A stretch of DNA of 64,000 nt from Larkinella insperata (GCF_026248825.1 NZ_CP110973.1:3739001-3803000); one strand, 5' to 3'; shown: positions 1-9,495, numbered from the stretch's first letter. Program-made: numbers and translations. Notes: generated by a model from the sequence alone, not told the origin.

Positions 1-288
1 GAATTAGTTACGGTCGAATTGGCTGATAGTGAGCAACAACTTGTATATTTACTAACGCAGTTTGTGCAGCGGATTACGGAAGCGGGCACCGATTATGCAC
101 CCTCGTACCTGGGCCAGTATGCCTTTGAGTTAGCCAAGGCGTATAATCAGTTTTACGGGGAGCTGTCGATCCTGTCGGAGCCGGACGCCGATAAGCTGAA
201 ATTCCGGGTGGCGCTGTCGAAAGCCGTGGCGGAAACTATCCGGAAATCAATGGAGTTATTAGGAATCGAAGTGCCAACCAAAATGTAA
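1..288 (+). CDS. argS: Arginyl-tRNA synthetase, C-terminal fragment
   Basis: Only the last 95 codons lie in the window and the reading frame is open from base 1. The fragment matches the DALR anticodon-binding domain that ends class I arginyl-tRNA synthetases: an all-helical segment with YLGQYAFELAKAYNQFY, then RVALSKAVAETIRKSMELLGI and the typical ending LGIEVPTKM. The enzyme charges tRNA-Arg in the cytoplasm. The catalytic domain is upstream of the window. The next gene starts 16 bases downstream, so co-transcription is possible. Identification rests on the C-terminal signature alone. Confidence 0.85.
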   Translation, partial: ELVTVELADSEQQLVYLLTQFVQRITEAGTDYAPSYLGQYAFELAKAYNQFYGELSILSEPDADKLKFRVALSKAVAETIRKSMELLGIEVPTKM

Positions 289-304
289 CCTTGTCCCGTT
301 TCAT

Positions 305-922
305 ATGAAAAAGCTGCTGCTTGTAGTAACCGTTGGTGTTGTAGCTGTAACCTTATCCAGCTTTATGTCCGTAAAAACCGTTATCAATTTTTTGCTGAGC
401 GATAAAAGCGAAGTGGCCGTTCGCCCGGCGTCGGCGGCTGCCCCGACCAAGTCGCTGTATGACTTTACCGTCAATTCCATCGAAGGCAAAACCGTACCCC
501 TCAAACAGTATCGGGGTAAGAAAGTGGTCATTCTGAACACGGCTTCCAAATGCGGCTTTACCAAGCAGTTTGCCGATTGGGAAACGTTCTACAAAGAACA
601 CGGTGACAAAGTCGTTGTACTGGGCTTCCCGTCCAACAACTTCAAAAGCCAGGACCCCGGCTCGAATGCCGAAATTGCGGAGTTCTGCAAAAAGAACTAC
701 GGCGTATCGTTCCCGATGTTTGAGAAAGTGGACGTGATCGGCGAAGGCCAGGCTCCGCTGTACAAATGGCTGTCCGACAAGTCGGCAAACGGCTGGAATG
801 ACAAGGTTCCGACCTGGAACTTCTGCAAATACGTCATCAACGAAAAAGGCGAACTGACGCACTTCTTCGCTTCTAAAGTATTACCGACCGACGAAGAGTT
901 CAAGAAAGCCGTCGGCATTTAA
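305..922 (+). CDS. Glutathione peroxidase family thiol peroxidase, exported
   Basis: This 205-residue protein reduces peroxides. A hydrophobic N-terminus (about residues 4-20) suggests a signal peptide or membrane anchor, so it probably acts in the periplasm. The GPx fold follows from about residue 48. The peroxidatic cysteine is Cys83 in SKCGFT, with Gln116, Trp171 and Asn172 completing the family tetrad. Cys128 (EFCKKNYGVSFPMF) aligns with the resolving cysteine of thioredoxin-dependent GPx, so this is probably an atypical 2-Cys enzyme that uses thioredoxin. The middle cysteine often found in GFPCNQF is Ser110 here, which is tolerated in this family. Confidence 0.92.
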   Translation: MKKLLLVVTVGVVAVTLSSFMSVKTVINFLLSDKSEVAVRPASAAAPTKSLYDFTVNSIEGKTVPLKQYRGKKVVILNTASKCGFTKQFADWETFYKEHGDKVVVLGFPSNNFKSQDPGSNAEIAEFCKKNYGVSFPMFEKVDVIGEGQAPLYKWLSDKSANGWNDKVPTWNFCKYVINEKGELTHFFASKVLPTDEEFKKAVGI

Positions 923-934
923 GGGTTAAGAAGT

Positions 935-996
935 ATGAGTTAAGAGTTAAGAGTTGGCTAACGCGCTAAACTCTTAACTCTTAACTTTTAACTCAT
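935..996. repeat. Heptamer-repeat inverted repeat upstream of menA
   Basis: An 18-base arm made of tandem GAGTTAA units (938-955) is perfectly complementary to 969-986, with a 13-base loop. The downstream side continues into a partly matching extension that ends in ACTCAT. The hairpin lies 14 bases before the menA start codon. There is no T-tract of terminator type. It could stabilise or attenuate the gpx-menA transcript, or be a dispersed intergenic repeat. Confidence 0.75.
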
Positions 997-1000
997 CACT

Positions 1001-1894
1001 ATGAAAAGTTGGCTTGCGGCCGCCCGGCCGCGTACGTTACCCTTGTCGTTGGCCAGCATCATTCTGGGGAGCTTTCTGGCTTCCTCGGCGGGCCATTTTA
1101 GCTGGAAGATCTTCATTCTGGCGTCACTCACCACCATTTTCCTGCAAATCCTTTCCAACTTCGCCAATGACTACGGTGATGCGGTTTCGGGAAAGGATAC
1201 CGCCGAACGCGTTGGTCCCCGCCGGGCTGTGGCTACGGGGCTGATTACCAAAGAAGCCATGCTGCGCGGAATTATCATCACAACGATTTTGTCCTTGGTT
1301 TCGGGCATCTGGCTGCTGTTCGAATCGTTGAAGAACGCGTCGGCGCAGGTGTTCTGGATTTTCCTGGGACTCGGCTTTCTCTGCATCGGGGCGGCTATTG
1401 CCTATACGAACGGCAAACGGCCCTACGGTTACAGCGGTTTTGGCGACATTGCCGTCCTGCTGTTCTTCGGGTGGGTCGGGGTGCTGGGTACCTATTTTCT
1501 GCACACCTTATCGTTCGACATGAGCCTGCTGCTACCGGCGACGAGTGTGGGGCTGCTGGCAACTGGGGTGCTGAACATCAACAACATCCGGGACATTGAA
1601 ACCGACGCCAAAACCGGCAAAAACTCCGTTCCGGTACGGTTAGGGCGGGAGCGGGCCATCCGCTACCACTGGCTGCTGCTGCTGGGCGGCATGTTCTGCG
1701 CGGTTTTGTATACGCTCTCAACGGGTTACCACTGGTTGAACTGGCTGTACCTGCTGGCTTTTCCGCTGTTTGTGCTGAACGGTCGGGCGGTGGCCAATCA
1801 CCGGCAACCGGGCGAACTCAATCCGCGGCTGGGGCAACTGGCTATGTCGACCCTGCTGTTTGTGGTGTTGTGGGGCGTAGCGCTGGTTAGTTAA
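1001..1894 (+). CDS. menA: 1,4-dihydroxy-2-naphthoate prenyltransferase
   Basis: MenA is the membrane enzyme that attaches a polyprenyl chain to 1,4-dihydroxy-2-naphthoate to form demethylmenaquinone. The 297-residue length is normal. Both Asp-rich motifs of the UbiA superfamily are present: NDYGD at residues 56-60 followed by GKDT, and later RDIETDAKTGKNSVPVRLG, which fits MenA rather than UbiA. About eight or nine hydrophobic helices fill the rest. Menaquinone is the usual respiratory quinone of Bacteroidota. The racemase gene follows after 19 bases and may be co-transcribed. Confidence 0.93.
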   Translation: MKSWLAAARPRTLPLSLASIILGSFLASSAGHFSWKIFILASLTTIFLQILSNFANDYGDAVSGKDTAERVGPRRAVATGLITKEAMLRGIIITTILSLVSGIWLLFESLKNASAQVFWIFLGLGFLCIGAAIAYTNGKRPYGYSGFGDIAVLLFFGWVGVLGTYFLHTLSFDMSLLLPATSVGLLATGVLNINNIRDIETDAKTGKNSVPVRLGRERAIRYHWLLLLGGMFCAVLYTLSTGYHWLNWLYLLAFPLFVLNGRAVANHRQPGELNPRLGQLAMSTLLFVVLWGVALVS

Positions 1895-1913
1895 CCACCG
1901 AATTATCTGGAAC

Positions 1914-2624
1914 ATGAAAACAATTGGGATCATTGGCGGCATGACCTGGGAAAGCTCGGCGGCTTATTACCGGCTTATCAATCAGGAGGTTGGTAGACAA
2001 CTCGGCGGTAATTTCTCGGCGAAGCTCATTCTGGTCAGCGCGAATTTTGAAGAATTCGATCAGTGGCAACGCGCTGGCGACTGGCCGGCAATCGAAACCG
2101 CCGTTGATGACATGGCTCAGAGCCTGGTCCGCGCCGGAGCCGACTGCGTGGTGATTGCCTGCAACACCCAGCACGAGGTGGCCGATACCGTTGCCGAACG
2201 GTTGCCGGTTCCGCTGATCCACATTGCCGACGTAACGGCGGAAGCCATCCAACGGGCGGGTTTTCGGAAAGTCGGTTTGCTCGGAACCCGTTACACGATG
2301 GAGCGTCAGTTTATCCGCGGGCGGCTTAAAGAGCGTTTTGGCATCGATGTGATGCTACCGGACGAAGAAGACCAGCGATACATCCACCAGAAAATTTACA
2401 CCGAGTTTAGTCAGGGGATTTTCAGCGGGAGTACGCGTACGCGGTTTGTCTCCATCATTGAAAAACTGGCTCAAAACGGCGCAGAAGGTGTCATTCTGGG
2501 CTGTACCGAAATTCCGTTGCTGGTCCAGGCGCAACATACCGCCGTGCCCTTGTTCGATACCACCACGCTCCACGCCCTGGCAGCCGTTGATTTTAGCCTG
2601 TCAAAAAAAACAATTGCCGGATAA
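1914..2624 (+). CDS. Aspartate/glutamate racemase family protein
   Basis: This 236-residue cofactor-independent racemase of the Asp/Glu superfamily has an N-terminal TIGIIGGMTWESS motif. Its two catalytic cysteines are Cys83 in IACNT and Cys197 in LGCTE, one from each half of the pseudo-symmetric fold. The family interconverts L- and D-aspartate or related acids through proton abstraction by the two thiols. The protein is cytoplasmic with no signal peptide. The sequence resembles the YgeA/RacX-type branch more than MurI, so a cell-wall D-glutamate role is less likely. The exact substrate is not decided by the sequence. Confidence 0.88.
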   Translation: MKTIGIIGGMTWESSAAYYRLINQEVGRQLGGNFSAKLILVSANFEEFDQWQRAGDWPAIETAVDDMAQSLVRAGADCVVIACNTQHEVADTVAERLPVPLIHIADVTAEAIQRAGFRKVGLLGTRYTMERQFIRGRLKERFGIDVMLPDEEDQRYIHQKIYTEFSQGIFSGSTRTRFVSIIEKLAQNGAEGVILGCTEIPLLVQAQHTAVPLFDTTTLHALAAVDFSLSKKTIAG

Positions 2625-2666
2625 ACATATTTTAAACAATTCACGTCGCTTCGTGTTAAAACAAGT

Positions 2667-2722
2667 AAGATGGTGGACGCAGAGAAGATGGGATTGTGCG
2701 GAAGGTGTTCACCATCTTTTTT
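2667..2722 (+). terminator. Possible terminator after the racemase gene
   Basis: AAGATGGTG pairs with CACCATCTT over 9 bp, with a long loop of 34 bases, and the second arm runs into a T-rich tract. The position between the racemase and GH9 genes fits termination. The long loop makes it weaker than the other terminators in the window. Confidence 0.4.
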
Positions 2723-2811
2723 ATTTTAACCCCTTCACAAATAAGGAGTTGTCAGGCAATTGTTTTATTATTGTATAGAGTTAATCTGTTAACTGTTAAT
2801 ACAATAGCGTT

Positions 2812-5800
2812 ATGACATCTCTATTTACAAGTTTCAGAGAGCCACACAGGTCGTTCCGACAATCATCAGGCATCGCTTTCTTTCTCTGTTTAGTTGTGAG
2901 CTTTTTCTCGGCTAACGCTCAAACCATCTCGAAACAAATTATTGTAGATCAGTTTGGTTGGCGAACAAATAGTAAGAAAATTATTATTTTTTCAGATCCA
3001 ATTAACGGACAAAACGGAGCCACTAGCTATACCCCCGGAACGCAGTTTCAGGTACGCAGAAAGTCGGATAACGGCGTCGTTTTTACGGGCAACGTAACGG
3101 CCTGGAATGGCGGCAACACCCACGGCGATTCAGGAGACAAGGCGTGGCACGGTGACTTTTCGGGCCTGACAACCCCCGGAACCTATTACATCGTTGATCC
3201 GACCAGAAACCTTCGTTCGTACGATTTCGAAATCAAAAGTGACATTTACACGCCGGTTTTAAAAACGTCGGTGAAAACGTTCTACTACCAGCGCAGCGGC
3301 ACAGCCATTCCAGCGACGCACGGCGGCAACTGGAACCACCCGACGGCCCACGCGCAGGATGCCAATGCCTTGCTCTACACCACGTCGGCTCAATCCGGAA
3401 CCGCCCGGAACGTGTCGGGTGGCTGGTATGACGCGGGCGATTACAACAAATACATTCCGTTTCTGGCGGGTACCGTCTGGGATTTGCTGACGGCCTATGA
3501 ACTTCGCCCGGCCGTGTTTCCCGATAATACCAACATTCCTGAGTCGGGGAACGGCGTACCGGACCTTCTGGACGAGCTAAAGTGGGAGTTTGACTGGATG
3601 CTGAAAATGCAGCAAAGCAACGGGGGCGTCAGCAACCGTGTGGCCGTTACGAGCTACGAAAACGGGACCGACAACCCGGCCACGGACACGCAGGCCCGCT
3701 ATTACACCAACGTAACGACTTGGGCAACGGCTACCTTCGCGGCTCTGACGGCCCATGCCGCCCGCACGTACCAACCCGTTAATCCCGCGTATGCCGCCAC
3801 CCTCCGAACGGCTTCGGAAAAAGCCTGGACGTACCTGGAAGCCAACGGTTCGATGAGTCCGGCTTCGGGAACGGACGGAGCTAGCCTGGCTGCTGCCGAC
3901 GCCGGGGCCAATGCCAACGCCGACCGGCGATTGCGGGTTTACGCGGCTGCCGAACTGTTCCGCACGACCGGCACCGCCAAGTATAAAACCTATTTTGAAA
4001 CCTATTACAAAAACATCAGCGCCACCAGTGAGAACGGTTTTCACCCCTTTTCGAATGGTAACCTGGACGCGTCGCTCTGCTGGGATTTGAACCGGGCCTA
4101 TTTCGTGTACTGCCAGACGCCCACTGCGACGCCCGCCGTGGTAACGGAATTGAAAAGCCGCTTTCAGAATGCGATGGACTGGAACATCGAACCGGCGCAC
4201 AACGCCAAAACTGACCCGTATCTGGGCTTTATGTGGAGCGGCCATTACAGCTGGGGTTCCAATCAAGCCAAAATGAAGTGGGCACAACTGGCAATTTTGT
4301 CCGCCGAACTGGGCATTAATCCGGCAAAAACGGTGCTTTACAAAGAAATCGCTGAGGAATATCTGCACTACATGCACGGCCGGAACCCGCTTTCGTGGGT
4401 GTACCTGAGTAATATGGGCGCGAAAGGAACCAACCTCGGGGGCGATAACAGCGTCATGGAAATTTACCACAGCTGGTACCGCGACGGTTCGGCCCAGTAC
4501 GACGGAGCCAACTCGCAGTTTGGTCCGGCACCCGGTTTTGTGGTCGGTGGGCCGAATCAATTTTATTCCGGCCCGGCGACGCCCCCGAAAAGCGAACCGC
4601 CGATGAAGGCCTACCGAGACTGGAACACCGTCTACCCGGATGCGTCGTGGGAAGTAACCGAACCCGCCATTTATTACCAGGCCGCTTACACCTTCGTGGT
4701 GGCGTATTTCTCCGAAACCGGCGGAACCACCCCGCCCCCGGTCTTGACGGCTTCGAGCAACAGCCCTCTTTGCGCGGGCCAAACCCTAAGCTTAACGGTA
4801 TCCAACGCTCCGGCGGGAGCTACCTACAGCTGGCGTGGCCCGAACGGCTTTGCATCGACCGCGGCCACTCCGACCATCCCGAACGCTACCACGCTGGCCA
4901 CGGGTACGTATTCATTGACGGTTACGCCTTCCGGCGGAGCGGCCCAGAACCTGACTACGGCCGTGACGGTCAGATCATTGCCAACGGCGGTAGCGGGCAG
5001 TAATAGCCCGGTTACGGCGGGTCAGACGCTGAACCTGACGGCGGCCAACGCCGGGACGGGCGCCACTTATTCCTGGCGCGGTCCCAACAACTTTACGTCT
5101 ACTAGCCAGAATCCGTCCATTGCCAACGTAACCACCGCAGCCGCCGGTTCGTATTCGCTGACGGTGGGGGTAAACTCCTGCACAAAAACCGCCACAACCA
5201 CCGTAACGGTAACGGGCTCAGCCGCTACGACTTACCTGATTTACGACGACGCGCTCAACAGCAACTGGGCGGATTGGTCGTGGAGCACGACACGTAATTT
5301 TGGCAACACGTCGCCGGTGCAGAACGGTGCAAAATCGTTGTCCGTAAAATACGATGCGGGTTGGGCGGGGTTGTACCTGCACGCCAATTCGCCGGTGAGC
5401 CTGGCGGGTCTGACACACCTGAAGTTCTGGATTCACGGCGGCACCAATACCGGGCAGCAGATCCGGGTGATTTTGAATGGGGGCGGGCCTTACTACACCG
5501 TTACCCCGGCCGCCAATCAATGGCAGCAGGTGACGATTCCGCTTTCGACTTTTAACAGTCCGGCAACCCTGTCGGATCTTTATTTTCAGGATGCCACGGG
5601 AACCGCCCGGCCGGCTTTTTACCTCGACCGGATATATCTGGCTAGCTCGGCCAGTGCGCGCGAGGGGGTAACGGCGGAAATACCGTTGGCGGCCGATGTA
5701 GAAATATTCCCGAATCCGGTTGACAACAACGATACGAGTGTGAAACTTCGATTTACGGGTTTTGGACACAAGGAGACCGTTCAGGTCGTAGCCAGCGATG

Positions 5801-5946
5801 TACAGGGGCGGCCGGTGCTGAATCAGACGTTTGAATTAAACGGTTCGGAAAAACGGCTTGCGTTGCCGGAGCTGCCAACGGGTTCGTATTTCATTCAGAT
5901 TCAGGGAGAAGGCAAACGTTTTGTTAAGAAACTACTGGTAAAATAG
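2812..5946 (+). CDS. Secreted GH9 glucanase with Ig-like repeats and T9SS tail
   Basis: This 1044-residue multidomain secreted glycosidase starts with a signal peptide (about residues 1-36, ending SANAQ). A CelD-type N-terminal Ig-like domain covers about 40-140. The GH9 (alpha/alpha)6 catalytic domain covers about 145-640: GGWYDAGD (203-210) carries the catalytic Asp pair, HGRNPLSWVY is the conserved active-site segment, and Glu617 in WEVTEPAIYYQAAY is the likely acid. Two homologous Ig-like repeats with the core AGATYSWRGPN/GATYSWRGPN follow (about 645-800), then a beta-sandwich carbohydrate-binding-like domain (805-945). The end (about 957-1044, IFPNPVDNN onward) is a type IX sorting domain. 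GH9 enzymes cleave beta-1,4-glucans, so cellulose, xyloglucan or mixed-linkage glucan are candidate targets. Confidence 0.92.
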   Translation: MTSLFTSFREPHRSFRQSSGIAFFLCLVVSFFSANAQTISKQIIVDQFGWRTNSKKIIIFSDPINGQNGATSYTPGTQFQVRRKSDNGVVFTGNVTAWNGGNTHGDSGDKAWHGDFSGLTTPGTYYIVDPTRNLRSYDFEIKSDIYTPVLKTSVKTFYYQRSGTAIPATHGGNWNHPTAHAQDANALLYTTSAQSGTARNVSGGWYDAGDYNKYIPFLAGTVWDLLTAYELRPAVFPDNTNIPESGNGVPDLLDELKWEFDWMLKMQQSNGGVSNRVAVTSYENGTDNPATDTQARYYTNVTTWATATFAALTAHAARTYQPVNPAYAATLRTASEKAWTYLEANGSMSPASGTDGASLAAADAGANANADRRLRVYAAAELFRTTGTAKYKTYFETYYKNISATSENGFHPFSNGNLDASLCWDLNRAYFVYCQTPTATPAVVTELKSRFQNAMDWNIEPAHNAKTDPYLGFMWSGHYSWGSNQAKMKWAQLAILSAELGINPAKTVLYKEIAEEYLHYMHGRNPLSWVYLSNMGAKGTNLGGDNSVMEIYHSWYRDGSAQYDGANSQFGPAPGFVVGGPNQFYSGPATPPKSEPPMKAYRDWNTVYPDASWEVTEPAIYYQAAYTFVVAYFSETGGTTPPPVLTASSNSPLCAGQTLSLTVSNAPAGATYSWRGPNGFASTAATPTIPNATTLATGTYSLTVTPSGGAAQNLTTAVTVRSLPTAVAGSNSPVTAGQTLNLTAANAGTGATYSWRGPNNFTSTSQNPSIANVTTAAAGSYSLTVGVNSCTKTATTTVTVTGSAATTYLIYDDALNSNWADWSWSTTRNFGNTSPVQNGAKSLSVKYDAGWAGLYLHANSPVSLAGLTHLKFWIHGGTNTGQQIRVILNGGGPYYTVTPAANQWQQVTIPLSTFNSPATLSDLYFQDATGTARPAFYLDRIYLASSASAREGVTAEIPLAADVEIFPNPVDNNDTSVKLRFTGFGHKETVQVVASDVQGRPVLNQTFELNGSEKRLALPELPTGSYFIQIQGEGKRFVKKLLVK

Positions 5947-5962
5947 AAATTCACGAAAAGCA

Positions 5963-6014
5963 AACGTCCGTGTTTCGGAAAACTGAGATATGAGCTTTCC
6001 GAAACACGGACGTT
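5963..6014. terminator. Bidirectional terminator between GH9 gene and ileS
   Basis: A 19-bp perfect inverted repeat (AACGTCCGTGTTTCGGAAA and its complement) with a 14-base loop sits between two convergent genes. The placement 17 bases past each stop codon makes a shared rho-independent terminator the natural reading, although T-tracts are short. Confidence 0.8.
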
Positions 6015-6032
6015 CCTTTACAGAGTGGGCGG

Positions 6033-9000
6033 TTACGCGACAGCTACTTTTAAACGAAGCCGGAACTCGTCCATTTCAATTTCGGTCGCGTTGCCGTTCA
6101 GGTCCGAAACCAGGTCCAGCGACAGCGCCTGCACTTCCTGACAGATGTAATCTTTGTGCGTCTGGATGGCGGTGGTCAGCACGTCGTTCGGGCCTTCGCC
6201 GGAACTTTCCTCCAACTCGATCCGGATTTTGTCGGTCACGTCGAAATTCTGGTCTTTGCGCAGGTTCTGGATGCGGTTGATGAAATCACGGGCGATGCCT
6301 TCCTGCCGCAGCTCGGGCGTGATCGTAACGTCCAGCGCCACCGTCAAACCGTTCTGGCTGGCAACAATCCAGCCCGGTACATCTTCCGTCCTGATCTCCA
6401 CGTCGGCCAGCGTAATCTCGCCAATCCCCAGTTGCATGGTTCCGGCGGCTTCCAGCTTCCGGATGTCGTCTTCGGTCATGGTGTTGATCGTCGTGGCGAC
6501 GTCCTTCATCATCGGACCAAACTTAGGCCCGAGCGTCTTGAAATTCGGCTTGATTTTCTTCTTCAAAATGCCGGACGCATCGTCGATGAACTCCACGGTT
6601 TTCACGTTTACCTCCGACTGGATAATCGGTGAAACGTGCTCGATTTGCCGGCGCGTGGTTTCGTTCAGAACCGGAATCAGCACCTTCGTCAGTGGCTGGC
6701 GCACCTTGATTTTGTGGCCTTTCCGCAGCGAGTGAACCAGCGAACAAATATCCTGACCCAATTGCATGGACGTTTCCAGATCGCTGTCGATCAGGACCGT
6801 TTCGGCTTTCGGAAACGACGACAAATGAACCGACAGATCGCTTTCCTTGGTCAGGTTACGGTATAGCCAGTCGGCGAAGAAAGGCGCGATGGGCGACATT
6901 AGCTTGGAAACCGTTGTCAGGCACTCGTGCAGCGTTTCGTAGGCCGCCCGTTTATCTTCCGCCGAACTGCCCTGTGCCGAACCCGTCCAGAACCGCCGAC
7001 GCGACAGCCGCACGTACCAGTTCGACAACTGATCGTTGACAAAATCCTGGATGGCCCGGCCCGCTTTCGTGGGGTTATAATTTTCAAACTGCTGCTCAAC
7101 TTCCAGCACCAGCGACTGCAATTTTGACAGAATCCAGCGGTCCAGTTCCGGGCGTTGCTCCACGGGGACGGTCCGTACGCCGTCAAAATCAAACTGATCG
7201 AGGTTGGCGTACAGCGCGAAGAACGAGTACGTGTTGTAAAGCGTACCGAAAAACCGGCGCTGCACCTCGGCAATACCGTCTAGGTTAAACTTCAGGTTAT
7301 CCCAGGGCTCGGCGTTGGTAATCATGTACCAGCGGGTCGCGTCGGCGCCGTAGGTTTCCAGCGTCGTGAACGGATCGATGGCGTTGCCCAGCCGCTTCGA
7401 CATTTTGTTGCCGTTTTTGTCGAGCACCAGACCCGTCGAAACCACGTTTTTGAAGGCGACCGACGACTCGGCTTTCCCGTCCAGCGTGCCCAGCATCCCC
7501 GAGATGGCGTGGAGCGTGAAGAACCAGCCCCGCGTTTGGTCAACGCCCTCCGAAATAAAATCCGCCGGATACGCTTTCTCAAAAATATCCTTGTTCTCGA
7601 ACGGATAATGCCACTGCGCGTACGGCATGGCCCCCGAATCAAACCAAACGTCGATCAGGTCCGGTTCGCGTTGCAGCACCTTGCCCGAGTCGGACAGCAG
7701 GTACAGCTCATCCACGTAAGGCCGGTGCAGGTCGTAATCGCCCGACGCCAGTTTTTGCAGATAGGCTTCATTTTTAGCCGTTTGGTCTTCCGACAACCCG
7801 CCCGACGCCACGGCTTTTTCGACTTCCGCTTTCAGTTCGGCAACCGAGCCAATGCAAACTTCTTCACCGACGTCGTTGCGCCAGATGGGCAGTGGGGTTC
7901 CCCAGAACCGGCTACGGCTCAGGTTCCAGTCAACCAGGTTTTCGAGCCAGTTGCCAAACCGTCCGGTACCGGTGCTTTCGGGATTCCAGTTGATGGTTTT
8001 GTTCAGTTCCACCAGTTGGTCCTTAACGGCCGTCGTGCGGATAAACCAGCTATCGAGCGGGTAGTACAGCACCGGCTTGTCGGTCCGCCAGCAGTGCGGG
8101 TAGGGGTGTTCGTACTTCTCGACGTGAAACGCCTTGCCTTCTCCCTTGAGCTTGATGGCAATCAATACATCGGTGGGCCGGAACTCCGGTTCGTCCTGCT
8201 CCTCGTCCGAGTAATACTGTTCTTTCACGTACCGGCCGCCAAACTCACCCATTTCCTTCACAAACCGGCCCTGTTTATCGACAATCGGTACTTCCTTGCC
8301 GTTTTCATCCTTCACCATGATGGACGGAATGCCGTTTTGCTGAGCAACCCGGAAGTCGTCGGCCCCGAAGGTGGGGGAGGTGTGCACCACGCCCGTACCG
8401 TCTTCGGTCGTTACGAAATCGCCGAGGATCACGCGGAAAGCCGGTCGGTCGGGCTGGACGTAGGGAAGAAGCTGCTCGTACTCAATACCGGCCAGATCCG
8501 CGCCCTTAAACTCGCCCACGATCGTCCAGGGTACCAGTTTTTTGTCCGAAGCCGCGTAGCCCTCGAAATCGCCGTCTTTGCCCTTTTCGTTGAACCAGCG
8601 GCCCGTCAGCGCCTTGGCCAGCACTACGTGTACGGGTTCGTGGGTGTACGGGTTGAATGTCTTCACCAGCACGTAATCAATATCTTTTCCCACGGTTAGC
8701 GCCGAGTTGGCGGGCAGCGTCCAGGGCGTTGTCGTCCAGGCCAAGATGTAGGGCGTTGCCTCCTCCAGGTCGCCAAAGACCCGCGCGGTTTGCTCCGACG
8801 ATTTGGTTTTAAACATCGCCACAATCGTCGTGTCCTTCACGTCTTTGTAGGTGCCGGGCATGTTCAGCTCGTGCGACGACAGACCCGTTCCGGCTTTGGG
8901 CGAATATGGCTGAATGGTGTAGCCTTTGTAAAGCAGACCCTTCTTGTAAAGCTCCTTGAGCAGGTACCAGATGGATTCGATGTATTCGGTATGGTAGGTA

Positions 9001-9461
9001 ACGTACGGCTTGTCGAGGTCAACCCAGTAGCCCATTTTCTCGGTCAGGTCGTTCCACATGTCCGTGAATTTCATTACGGCTTCGCGGCACTTCTGGTTGT
9101 ACTCCTCGATGCTGATTCCGCCTTCCGATGCGGGTTTGCCGATGTGATCTTTGTTAATACCCAGTTCTTTTTCAACCTGCAACTCAATGGGCAGCCCGTG
9201 CGTATCCCAGCCGCCCTTGCGCTTCACCTGAAAACCCTGGAGCGTTTTATACCGGCAGAAAATATCCTTAATCGACCGCGCCATCACGTGGTGAATACCC
9301 GGCTTGCCGTTGGCCGACGGTGGTCCTTCGTAAAACGTAAACGTGGGTTGGCCTTCGCGCGTTTCGATCGATTGTTCGAAGACGCGGTTGGCTTTCCAGA
9401 ACGCTAAGATATCGTTGGTAACCTGCGCGTAGTTCAGGTTTTTGTATTCTTTGTAACTCAC
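6033..9461 (-). CDS. ileS: Isoleucyl-tRNA synthetase, type 2 (eukaryote-like)
   Basis: This class I synthetase charges tRNA-Ile and edits misactivated valine. The HIGH motif is GIHH at residues 55-58, in the context PPSANGKPGIHHVMARSIKD. The KMSKS motif is KMSKR at 686-690 (KMSKRLGN). A CP1 editing domain lies between them. At 1142 residues it is longer than bacterial type 1 IleRS (about 930-960). It ends in a long helical and beta C-terminal region without the zinc-binding cysteine cluster of type 1 enzymes. These features fit type 2 IleRS, a class known for low sensitivity to mupirocin. It appears to be a single-gene transcription unit with its own -7 box 27 bases upstream. Confidence 0.95.
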   Translation of the reverse strand: MSYKEYKNLNYAQVTNDILAFWKANRVFEQSIETREGQPTFTFYEGPPSANGKPGIHHVMARSIKDIFCRYKTLQGFQVKRKGGWDTHGLPIELQVEKELGINKDHIGKPASEGGISIEEYNQKCREAVMKFTDMWNDLTEKMGYWVDLDKPYVTYHTEYIESIWYLLKELYKKGLLYKGYTIQPYSPKAGTGLSSHELNMPGTYKDVKDTTIVAMFKTKSSEQTARVFGDLEEATPYILAWTTTPWTLPANSALTVGKDIDYVLVKTFNPYTHEPVHVVLAKALTGRWFNEKGKDGDFEGYAASDKKLVPWTIVGEFKGADLAGIEYEQLLPYVQPDRPAFRVILGDFVTTEDGTGVVHTSPTFGADDFRVAQQNGIPSIMVKDENGKEVPIVDKQGRFVKEMGEFGGRYVKEQYYSDEEQDEPEFRPTDVLIAIKLKGEGKAFHVEKYEHPYPHCWRTDKPVLYYPLDSWFIRTTAVKDQLVELNKTINWNPESTGTGRFGNWLENLVDWNLSRSRFWGTPLPIWRNDVGEEVCIGSVAELKAEVEKAVASGGLSEDQTAKNEAYLQKLASGDYDLHRPYVDELYLLSDSGKVLQREPDLIDVWFDSGAMPYAQWHYPFENKDIFEKAYPADFISEGVDQTRGWFFTLHAISGMLGTLDGKAESSVAFKNVVSTGLVLDKNGNKMSKRLGNAIDPFTTLETYGADATRWYMITNAEPWDNLKFNLDGIAEVQRRFFGTLYNTYSFFALYANLDQFDFDGVRTVPVEQRPELDRWILSKLQSLVLEVEQQFENYNPTKAGRAIQDFVNDQLSNWYVRLSRRRFWTGSAQGSSAEDKRAAYETLHECLTTVSKLMSPIAPFFADWLYRNLTKESDLSVHLSSFPKAETVLIDSDLETSMQLGQDICSLVHSLRKGHKIKVRQPLTKVLIPVLNETTRRQIEHVSPIIQSEVNVKTVEFIDDASGILKKKIKPNFKTLGPKFGPMMKDVATTINTMTEDDIRKLEAAGTMQLGIGEITLADVEIRTEDVPGWIVASQNGLTVALDVTITPELRQEGIARDFINRIQNLRKDQNFDVTDKIRIELEESSGEGPNDVLTTAIQTHKDYICQEVQALSLDLVSDLNGNATEIEMDEFRLRLKVAVA

Positions 9462-9487
9462 GGTATTTCTGGATTTGAAATCAGGTG

Positions 9488-9495
9488 CAAAGATA
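9488..9495 (-). promoter_or_regulatory. Bacteroidota -7 box for ileS
   Basis: The minus strand reads TATCTTTG, a perfect match to the TAnnTTTG element, 26 bases before the ileS start codon. No clear TTG -33 element is seen at the expected distance. Confidence 0.5.

Noticed and set aside
3577..4782. A 401-codon open frame on the minus strand
   Set aside because: It lies wholly opposite the GH9 catalytic domain and shows only Arg/Val/Gly-rich composition with no family pattern.
7509..8699. A 396-codon open frame on the plus strand
   Set aside because: It is antisense to ileS, whose reading frame has intact synthetase motifs.
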